Origin: Myxococcales bacterium
GTDB lineage: Bacteria > Myxococcota_A > Polyangia > Nannocystales > Nannocystaceae
Assembly (NCBI GenBank): GCA_020431135.1
Contig: JAGQIT010000216.1
Location: forward strand, 1-10,384
DNA length: 10,384 nt
Direction of reading: 5' to 3'
Shown here: positions 1 to 5,846 of the stretch, piece after piece
Layout of the letters: every line of letters begins with the position of its first letter
Numbering within the stretch: position 1 is the stretch's first letter
The notes under the pieces: generated by a model
Told to the model about the DNA's origin: nothing
Databases searched by the model: none
The model's input: only the letters and a program-made list of their open reading frames with translations
Translations under genes and position numbers: made by a program

Positions 1-66
1 GACCGCCGCCAAGAAGACGACCGCCGCCAAGAAGGCGACCGCCGCCAAGAAGAAGACCGCCGCAGC
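1..66 (+). repeat. 18-bp tandem repeat coding for TAAKK units in the TopA N-terminal tail
   Basis: Three near-perfect copies of an 18-bp unit (gaccgccgccaagaag plus two variable bases) lie at 1-18, 19-36 and 37-54, and a fourth partial copy starts at 55. In the topA frame each unit encodes Thr-Ala-Ala-Lys-Lys plus one variable residue (Thr, Ala or Lys). The array probably continues beyond the window. Such Lys/Ala repeats resemble the tails of bacterial histone H1-like and mycobacterial HU-like proteins and are expected to bind DNA non-specifically. That role is inferred from composition. Confidence 0.85.
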
Positions 67-2728
67 CGCGCCGGCGACCGCGGCGAACGCCTCGGGGAAG
101 CAGCTGGTGATCGTCGAGAGCCCCGCGAAGGCCAAGACGATCAACAAGTACCTCGGCCCGAAATTTGTCGTTCAGGCGAGCGTCGGCCACATCCGCGACC
201 TGCCGACGAAGGCGCCGAAGGGCACCAAGCAGCCGGTCCCGGGGGTCGATCTCGAGCACGACTTCGAGCCGACGTACGTCGTCTTGCCGGCGAAGGCGAA
301 GACGGTGAACGAGCTCAAGCGCCTGGCCAAGGGCGCCTCGGACATCTGGTTCGCGACCGACCTTGACCGCGAGGGGGAGGCGATCGCCTGGCACCTCGCG
401 CAGATCCTCGGCATCGAGCCGAGCGCGGCCAAGCGCGTCGTCTTCAACGCGATCACCCAGGCCGACGTCCAGCGGGCGTTCGCCAACCCGCGGGCGATCG
501 ACGAGGACAAGGTCAACGCCCAGCAGGCCCGGCGGATCCTCGACCGCATCGTCGGCTACCAGGCGTCGCCGCTGCTGTGGAAGAAGGTCGCCCGCGGCCT
601 GTCGGCGGGGCGCGTGCAGTCGGTCGCTGTCCGCCTCGTCGTCGAGCGCGAGCGTGAGATCGCCGCCTTCGTCCCCGACGAGCGCTGGCAATTCGGCGTC
701 CGCCTGGTCCACGACCCGGCGCAGGCCGGCGCGCTGATCCCCGCGTGGGACACCTTCCGCGCCGAGCGCGACGCCAAGGGCAAGGGCCCGACGATCAAGG
801 CGCAGAACCGCTGGATGAGCGAGCGCGAGGCCTTCAAGGCCGACCTCGTCGAGCTCGACGGCGACCGCTTCGACCTCAGCACCGGCGCCGCCGAGGCCCG
901 CGATCTCAGCGCGGAGGTCCAGCGGGTCGCCGCCGCGGTCGGCCTCGCCGACCCCAAGGTGACGAGCGAGGAGAACCCGAGCGGCAAGGGCCCCGCGCGC
1001 TGGAACCGAACGGTCGACGGCGCCCTGCCGACGACCGTCCGCTACCGCGTCCGCAGCATCGAGACCCGGCGCACGCAGTCGCGGCCGCCGGCGCCCTTCA
1101 TCACCTCGAGCCTGCAGATCACCGCCGCCAACAGCCTCGGCTTCACCGCCCAGCGGACGATGCGGACGGCGCAGTCGCTCTACGAGGGCATCAACATCCC
1201 GGGTGAGGGCCAGGTCGGCCTCATCACCTACATGCGTACCGACTCGACGAACCTCTCGGGCGAGGCGATCGGCCAGCTCCGCGGCTACATCCAGCAGACC
1301 TTCGGCGCGAGCTACCTGCCGAGCAACGCCAACGTCTACACCTCGCGCAACAAGGACGCGCAGGAGGCCCACGAGGCGATCCGCCCGACCGACTGCCGGC
1401 GCCACCCGGCGGCGCTGCGCGGCGCCCTCACCGAGGAGCAGTTCAAGCTCTACAACCTGATCTGGTCGCGGGCCGTCGCCTGCCAGATGACGCCGGCGCA
1501 GTGGAACTCGACGGCGGTGCACCTCGAGCGCGAGGACCAGGCGACGACCGCGGTCGTCAAGTCCAACGGCCGGATCCTCCACTTCGACGGCTACCTCAAG
1601 GTCGCCGGCCTCCCGAGCTCGGACGAGCAGACCCTGCCGCCGCTCAAGGAGGGCGACGTCCTCGGCGTCTTCGCCATCGAGCCCGACCAGCGCTTCTCGA
1701 GCCCGCCGCCGCGCTACACCGAGGCGTCGCTGGTCAAGACCCTCGAGGCCGAGGGGATCGGCCGGCCGTCGACCTACGCGTCGATCATCCAGGTGATCCA
1801 GAGCCGCAAGTACGTCGAGCAGCTCGACCGCCGCTTCCACGCCACCGACCTCGGCGAGGTCGTCACCGACAAGCTGATCGAGGCGTTCCCCGAGCTGATG
1901 GACGTCGGCTACACGCGGGCGATGGAGGCCGAGCTCGATGACATCGAGACCAACGCGGCCGACTGGGTGAAGATGCTCGACCGCTTCTACGACGACTTCA
2001 AGTCGTCGCTGGAGAACGCCCACGAGTCGCTCACCCACGCCAAGGCCGAGATCCAGCCGGCGATCTACGCGTGCCCGAAGTGCGGCGCGCGGACCTGCTA
2101 CCGCTTCGGCAAGAACGGCCGCTTCCTCTCGTGCACGGCCTACCCCAAGTGCGACTACGCGGCGCCGATCGACCGCGAGGGCAAGCCGCTGCTCCCCGAG
2201 CGCGTCGACATCGTCTGCCCCGAGGACGGCTCGCAGATGGAGCTGCGCAGCAGCCGCTTCGGCCCCTTCATCGCCTCGGTCGAGTACCCGGAGACCAAGT
2301 ACGTCATCAACTTGGACAAGAAGGGCTGCATCAAGCTGCCGACGCCGCCGGCGCTGGCGACCGACGAGGAGTGCGAGAAGTGCGGCTCGCCGCTCAACCT
2401 CCGCCTCGGCAAGCGCGGCCCTTGGCTCGGCTGCTCGCGCTTCCCCAAGTGCCGCGGCCGCAAGGGCTGGAACAAGCTCTCCGAAGAGCGCCAGGCCGAG
2501 CTCCAGAAGGCGCTCGACGACCACTACAAGGAGAACCCGCCCGCGATCCTCCGGCGCCGTGACGGCAGCGAGATCCAGCCGAACACGCCGGTCCAGACGC
2601 TGCTGATCCCGGGCGGCCTCGCCGAGCTCGACGTCCACCCCGAGGCGGCCGCCGAGTTCGCCCAGGCGAAGGCGCAGGAGAACGAGAGCGGCGCGCCGGC
2701 GACCCCCGCGGCGCAGCCGAGCGCCTAG
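2..2728 (+). CDS. topA: DNA topoisomerase I (type IA), 5' end outside window
   Basis: Relaxes negatively supercoiled DNA by cutting and passing single strands in the cytoplasm. A GTG at 107 begins the conserved core, but the frame stays open to the window edge and encodes a Thr/Ala/Lys tail running straight into LVIVESPAKAKTI, so the true start lies upstream. Numbering from the GTG: Toprim domain at about 1-120 with the acidic metal site in TDLDREGE (D85, D87, E89); SAGRVQSVAVRLV; catalytic tyrosine in LITYMRTDST (Y375); IGRPSTYASI near the end of the core. The C-terminus has one four-Cys zinc ribbon (C656, C659, C676, C682), a degenerate one keeping only C704, and another full one (C756, C759, C776, C782). 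About 140 residues separate the EREREI and PFITSSLQ motifs, roughly 70 more than I recall for the E. coli enzyme. It converges on the phosphatase gene across a hairpin. The identity is secure. Confidence 0.97.
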   Translation, partial: TAAKKTTAAKKATAAKKKTAAAAPATAANASGKQLVIVESPAKAKTINKYLGPKFVVQASVGHIRDLPTKAPKGTKQPVPGVDLEHDFEPTYVVLPAKAKTVNELKRLAKGASDIWFATDLDREGEAIAWHLAQILGIEPSAAKRVVFNAITQADVQRAFANPRAIDEDKVNAQQARRILDRIVGYQASPLLWKKVARGLSAGRVQSVAVRLVVEREREIAAFVPDERWQFGVRLVHDPAQAGALIPAWDTFRAERDAKGKGPTIKAQNRWMSEREAFKADLVELDGDRFDLSTGAAEARDLSAEVQRVAAAVGLADPKVTSEENPSGKGPARWNRTVDGALPTTVRYRVRSIETRRTQSRPPAPFITSSLQITAANSLGFTAQRTMRTAQSLYEGINIPGEGQVGLITYMRTDSTNLSGEAIGQLRGYIQQTFGASYLPSNANVYTSRNKDAQEAHEAIRPTDCRRHPAALRGALTEEQFKLYNLIWSRAVACQMTPAQWNSTAVHLEREDQATTAVVKSNGRILHFDGYLKVAGLPSSDEQTLPPLKEGDVLGVFAIEPDQRFSSPPPRYTEASLVKTLEAEGIGRPSTYASIIQVIQSRKYVEQLDRRFHATDLGEVVTDKLIEAFPELMDVGYTRAMEAELDDIETNAADWVKMLDRFYDDFKSSLENAHESLTHAKAEIQPAIYACPKCGARTCYRFGKNGRFLSCTAYPKCDYAAPIDREGKPLLPERVDIVCPEDGSQMELRSSRFGPFIASVEYPETKYVINLDKKGCIKLPTPPALATDEECEKCGSPLNLRLGKRGPWLGCSRFPKCRGRKGWNKLSEERQAELQKALDDHYKENPPAILRRRDGSEIQPNTPVQTLLIPGGLAELDVHPEAAAEFAQAKAQENESGAPATPAAQPSA

Positions 2729-2742
2729 GCGCGACCCCACGC

Positions 2743-2774
2743 GACGAGCCGCCGGACCTCTCCGGCGGCTCGTC
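2743..2774. terminator. Hairpin between convergent genes, probable bidirectional terminator
   Basis: A perfect inverted repeat: the 14-base arm gacgagccgccgga (2743-2756), a 4-base loop cctc (2757-2760), and the exact reverse complement (2761-2774). It lies 14 bases after the topA stop and 46 bases past the end of the minus-strand phosphatase gene, where a terminator shared by both would sit. There is no proper T-run, only tgttct on the plus side, so intrinsic termination would rest on the very stable GC-rich stem. Confidence 0.7.
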
Positions 2775-2820
2775 TGTTCTCGCGCTGTCGCAGGCGGGAC
2801 TCCATCCCACGCCGCTGCTG

Positions 2821-3327
2821 CTAGAGGAGCTCGTCGAGGAGCTCGCGACAGCCGCGGTCGAGGAGCGCGTAGGTCTCGCGGAAGCCCTCGATGCCGCTGG
2901 CGATCGGATCGGCGACGTCGCGGTCGCGGCCCTCCGCGCGCGGATCGAGGAGCGCCGTGAAGAGGCGGACCCGGGCGCGGATCGGCGCCTGCGGGCCGAA
3001 GGCCGAGGGGCCGAGGAGGCGGCGGATCTCGCCGTCGACCATCCGATCCATCACCAGGATCTCGTCGAAGTCGTAGAAGTCGTCGCGGATCAGCTGGCGG
3101 CTGACGCCGCTCAGGCGGATCCCGTGCTCCTCTGCGACGGCGACGCTGAGGTGGTGCGGCGGCGAGCCGGTCCACGCGGCGATCCCCGCGCTGTCGATCG
3201 CGAAGCGCTCGTCGACGCCGCGCTCGCTGGCGAGGTGGCGGAAGATCCCCTCCGCCAGCGGCGAGCGGCAGATGTTCGCGTAGCAGACGAAGAGCACCCC
3301 GCGGGGCGCGGGCGACGACGGGGCCAT
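2821..3327 (-). CDS. Low-molecular-weight protein tyrosine phosphatase family protein
   Basis: A 168-residue cytoplasmic protein of the LMW-PTP/arsenate-reductase fold, slightly longer than the usual 140-160. The P-loop VCYANICRSP holds the CX5R signature, with nucleophile C15 and phosphate-binding R21 followed by S22. DSAGI (residues 45-49) is the usual strand after the P-loop. VADP near the end supplies the general acid D140, although the tyrosines that often follow (DPYY) are replaced by Ile-Ala. It dephosphorylates phosphotyrosine proteins or small phosphoesters; arsenate reduction by a relative is possible but the resolving cysteines cannot be judged. The start is the ATG overlapping the stop of the upstream lipoprotein gene by one base (TGATG), suggesting translational coupling. 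The frame is open further upstream to 3534, but that part is antisense-like arginine-rich sequence overlapping the lipoprotein and is not a real N-terminus. Confidence 0.9.
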   Translation of the reverse strand: MAPSSPAPRGVLFVCYANICRSPLAEGIFRHLASERGVDERFAIDSAGIAAWTGSPPHHLSVAVAEEHGIRLSGVSRQLIRDDFYDFDEILVMDRMVDGEIRRLLGPSAFGPQAPIRARVRLFTALLDPRAEGRDRDVADPIASGIEGFRETYALLDRGCRELLDELL

Positions 3328-4118
3328 CAGCGGATCAGCGCCTGGACCTTCTTGTCGTCCTTGACGACCTCGAAGAGCGGGTCGTAGCCGACGGTCTTGA
3401 GGAGCTTCTTGCCGCCGCGCTTCTTCACCTCCTCGAGGTGGGCGATCGTCCCCGGGACGTCGCCGCTGAGCACGGTCATCTTGGCGAGGTTGAAGCTCGG
3501 GTCGGGGTACGACGTGTCCTTGTCGCGGGCCCACTCGAAGTACTTGGTCGAGCGGTCGCCCTCCTCGCCGAGGAGCGCGTCGCCGCGATCGTTGGCCGCC
3601 TCGGCGAGCTCACGGACCTCCGCGCCGAGGCCCTCGGCCTCGGCGAGCGCCTTGTCGGCCTTCGCGTCCGAGGTCCGCTTGCTGCGGACGGACTTGAGGA
3701 GCTTGGCGATCTCCTCCTTCTTCTTGTCCTCCTCGCTCTTCTCGTCGCCGACGGCGTCGCCCGCCTCACCGGCCGACTCCGCCGCGGCGTCGCCGGACTC
3801 TCCGCCGGTCGGCGCGGCCTCGTCGTCGCCGCCGGTCGCGGGCGCCTCGGCGGGATCACCTCCGCTCCCCGCCGCCGCAGAATCCGCGGCCTCTGCATTA
3901 CTGTCAGATGAAGGAGTAGCCGAGCTATCGCCGGCTTCTTTACCTGCCGACTCCGCAGCCTTCTCATCCGAACTCTCCGCGGCCTTGTCGGGCGTCGCCG
4001 ACGACTCTTGAGCGGCGGCCTTGTCCGCGTCTTTGCCGGTGTTGCTGGGCTTTTCACCGCCGCAAGCGACAGCGAGGGCCACGGCCAGGAGGGTCGGGAG
4101 CGAGGCGAGTGTGCGCAT
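3327..4118 (-). CDS. Putative lipoprotein with long acidic Ala/Ser/Glu linker and TPR-like C-terminus
   Basis: I do not recognise a named family. From this ATG the product is 263 residues. It starts with a type II signal peptide, MRTLASLPTLLAVALAVAC, with a lipobox and acylated Cys19 followed by GG, so export and lipid anchoring are expected. Residues about 20-125 are low-complexity Ala/Ser/Glu/Asp/Gly, probably a flexible spacer. A Lys/Glu helical stretch (about 125-155) follows, then a C-terminal domain of about 100 residues whose end, YDPLFEVVKDDKKVQALI, resembles the closing motif of TPR-like domains common in myxobacterial proteins. The frame is open to an ATG at 4160 and another at 4127, but this start puts the signal peptide at the N-terminus. 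No convincing ribosome site precedes it. It is transcribed divergently from the cytochrome fusion gene and coupled to the phosphatase gene. Function unknown. Confidence 0.8.
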   Translation of the reverse strand: MRTLASLPTLLAVALAVACGGEKPSNTGKDADKAAAQESSATPDKAAESSDEKAAESAGKEAGDSSATPSSDSNAEAADSAAAGSGGDPAEAPATGGDDEAAPTGGESGDAAAESAGEAGDAVGDEKSEEDKKKEEIAKLLKSVRSKRTSDAKADKALAEAEGLGAEVRELAEAANDRGDALLGEEGDRSTKYFEWARDKDTSYPDPSFNLAKMTVLSGDVPGTIAHLEEVKKRGGKKLLKTVGYDPLFEVVKDDKKVQALIR

Positions 4119-4175
4119 AGACGGCATGCTAACCGAGGTGACAAGATCGGCCAACATCAACGCGCAGCGGGTCGA

Positions 4176-4205
4176 TTGAAGGCGCTCGGAGCGTTGACGT
4201 ATGGT
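4176..4205 (+). promoter_or_regulatory. Candidate sigma-70-like promoter for the cytochrome/barrel operon
   Basis: The 96-bp spacer between the divergent lipoprotein and cytochrome genes must hold promoter signals for at least one of them. On the plus strand TTGAAG (4176-4181) and TATGGT (4200-4205) stand 18 bases apart, each matching four of six consensus bases. Transcription from here would start about 4212, almost at the ATG at 4215, giving a nearly leaderless message; this agrees with the lack of a ribosome-binding site before that ATG. The match is weak and chance is a real alternative. Confidence 0.2.
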
Positions 4206-4214
4206 CGCCAGCCG

Positions 4215-5846
4215 ATGCTCGCGACGCTCCCTCTGGTCCTCACCTTGACTGCGCCAGCGCCCGCAGAGCTGGAGTCCGCGGTCAGGGCGATCTTCGACGA
4301 CAAGTGCACCTCATGCCACGACGAGGGCGACGAGCTCGACCTCGCCGGCGCCCTCGGTCGGCTCACCGAGATCAAGGGCGCGACGGGGGCGGTGATGGTC
4401 GCCCCCGGCGCCCCGGAGGCCAGCTACCTCGTGACCAAGCTGGTCGGCGGCGCCGGTATGGAGGGCGACCTCATGCCGATGGGCGACGACCCGCTGCCGA
4501 AGGCCGAGCTCGACGCCGTCAAGCAGTGGATCGCCGCGCTCCCGGCAGGCGCAGGCGCGGACGCGAGCGAGGCCGCGGCCGGCGGCGACGCGGCCGCCCT
4601 CGAGGCCGAGCTCCTCGCCCTCTTCGACGACAAGTGCAACGCGTGCCACGGCGAGGGCGCCGACGAGGTCGTTCTCGAGGGCTCGCTCGCCCACCTCACC
4701 GGGGTCAAGGGCGCCAACGGGGCGCTCATGGTCGTCCCCGGCGACGTCGAGGCCTCCTACCTGTGGACGAAGGTGAAGGGCGGCGCGAGCATGCAGGGCG
4801 AGCTGATGCCGATGGGCGACGACCCGCTCAGCGACGCCGAGCTCGCGCTCGTCCGCGACTACATCACCGCCCTCGCGAGCGCGCCCGCGGGCGACGGCGA
4901 CGACGTGAGCGGCGGCGCGACCCTCGAGGTCGGCGCCGGCGGCCTCGGGGGCGACGCGGGCGACGACGCGCCGGCGCGCCGCGACAAGCCGCCCTTCCAC
5001 GGCACCTTCCAGCACAACCTCCCGACCACCGCCGGCCTCGGCAAGCGCAAGTTCGAGTTCCGCATCGACCACCGCTTCGGCCGCGTCGGCACCGAGCGCG
5101 GCGCCTTCGGCCTCGACGCCGGCGTCGTCATGAGCGTCGGCTTCGCCTACGGGATCATGGACGGCTGGGACGTGCTGATCCGCCGCTCCAACTCGCGCAA
5201 GGGCTACGAGCTCGGCACCAAGTACATCCCGGTGCGCCAGGAGGCCGGCTTCCCGGTGAGCTTCGGCGGCTACGCCTCGCTCGAGTACTTCCGCGACTAC
5301 GCGACCAACACCGCCAACCCGGTGTCGGGGAATTTCCAGGCGATGCTCAGCCGCCTGTGGTTCGATCGCTGGAGCACGATGCTCCTCGTCGGCTACTACC
5401 TGCGGACCAACCACGCGGCCAACGTCACGGTCGACCTCGGCGACGGCCCCGTCGCCGCCAAGGACACGCGCAACAGCCTCGGCCTCGGCCTCGCGTCGAC
5501 GGTGTGGCTCGGCCAGCGCCGGCGCTGGGGGCTCGATCTCGAGTACCACCTGCCGATCCCCGCCGACCGCCTCCACTACAACGGCGGCCGCGCCGATCCC
5601 AGCGGGGCGAACATCGGCTCGTGGTCGCTCGGCGGCTCCTACTCGTCCGGGCTCCACCTCTTCCAGATCTTCCTGACCAACACCCGCGAGATCCACACCA
5701 ACCTCTACGCCCCCGGCGGTCAGACCAAGAACCCCTTCGAGAACCGCGGCAACTTCTTCCTCGGCTTCAACCTCAGCCGCAAGTGGACGTTCAAGGGGAG
5801 CAGGAACCGCAAGAAGAACGCGAAGAACAAGAAGGAGGAGCGCTGA
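4215..5846 (+). CDS. Secreted two-haem cytochrome c fused to a DUF5777-like outer-membrane beta-barrel
   Basis: A 543-residue chain with four parts. (a) A short signal peptide, MLATLPLVLTLTAPAPA, with likely cleavage after APA. (b) Two tandem planctomycete-type cytochrome c domains at about 18-110 and 128-222, with CTSCH (C31, C34, H35) and CNACH (C141, C144, H145), each closing with an LMPMGDDPL segment whose Met (M87/M89, M198/M200) is the probable distal ligand. (c) A Gly/Asp/Ala linker at about 223-258. (d) From about 259, a domain rich in alternating aromatic strands, with DHRFGRVG, GFAYGIMDGWDV, NTREIHTNLYAPGG and GFNLSRKWTF, the pattern of DUF5777 beta-barrel proteins known mainly from Bacteroidetes. 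The final 18 residues are a Lys/Arg/Asn/Glu tail. The signal n-region lacks basic residues; an in-frame TTG at 4176 would add MKALGALTYGRQP and supply them, so the start is uncertain. Electron transfer at the outer membrane is inferred. Confidence 0.82.
   Translation: MLATLPLVLTLTAPAPAELESAVRAIFDDKCTSCHDEGDELDLAGALGRLTEIKGATGAVMVAPGAPEASYLVTKLVGGAGMEGDLMPMGDDPLPKAELDAVKQWIAALPAGAGADASEAAAGGDAAALEAELLALFDDKCNACHGEGADEVVLEGSLAHLTGVKGANGALMVVPGDVEASYLWTKVKGGASMQGELMPMGDDPLSDAELALVRDYITALASAPAGDGDDVSGGATLEVGAGGLGGDAGDDAPARRDKPPFHGTFQHNLPTTAGLGKRKFEFRIDHRFGRVGTERGAFGLDAGVVMSVGFAYGIMDGWDVLIRRSNSRKGYELGTKYIPVRQEAGFPVSFGGYASLEYFRDYATNTANPVSGNFQAMLSRLWFDRWSTMLLVGYYLRTNHAANVTVDLGDGPVAAKDTRNSLGLGLASTVWLGQRRRWGLDLEYHLPIPADRLHYNGGRADPSGANIGSWSLGGSYSSGLHLFQIFLTNTREIHTNLYAPGGQTKNPFENRGNFFLGFNLSRKWTFKGSRNRKKNAKNKKEER
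4287..4866 (+). repeat. Internal duplication of the haem-domain coding sequence
   Basis: Two copies of the cytochrome domain are offset by exactly 330 bp (110 residues). Nearly identical stretches include tcttcgacgacaagtgc before each haem motif (from 4291 and 4621) and tgatgccgatgggcgacgac or a close variant near each Met ligand (about 4471 and 4804). The constant spacing between haem and Met motifs points to tandem duplication of one domain rather than the joining of unrelated ones. Confidence 0.7.
5833..5839 (+). promoter_or_regulatory. Strong Shine-Dalgarno inside the barrel gene, fixing the next start
   Basis: AGGAGGA lies 6-7 bases before the ATG at 5846, within codons for the Lys-Glu-Glu end of the barrel protein. 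It is the clearest ribosome-binding site in the window. With the TGATG stop/start overlap (5844-5848) it supports translation of the downstream lipoprotein from 5846, even though that frame is open far upstream. Confidence 0.8.

Noticed and set aside
2216..2310. Pseudogene-like decay in TopA at the middle zinc ribbon
   Set aside because: Only one of four cysteines remains, but the fold residues around FGPFIAS are kept and the frame is intact; cysteine-free ribbons are common in TopA C-termini.
3328..3534. N-terminal extension of the phosphatase into the lipoprotein gene
   Set aside because: The extension is Arg/Gly/Asp-rich shadow of the lipoprotein C-terminal domain; the family begins a few residues before the P-loop, matching the ATG at 3327.
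4008..4175. N-terminal extension of the cytochrome/barrel gene across the divergent lipoprotein
   Set aside because: It is antisense to the lipoprotein signal peptide and start and would bury the signal peptide of the cytochrome protein.
4311..5696. Minus-strand frame of 461 codons opposite the cytochrome/barrel gene
   Set aside because: Its composition is Ala/Val/Glu/Arg/Gly shadow with no domain signature, while the plus strand carries clear CXXCH and barrel motifs.
4304..5845. Upstream open extension of the lipoprotein frame through the barrel gene
   Set aside because: The translation is arginine/proline-rich shadow sequence. The real start at 5846 has a strong Shine-Dalgarno, a TGATG overlap and a signal peptide with a lipobox.
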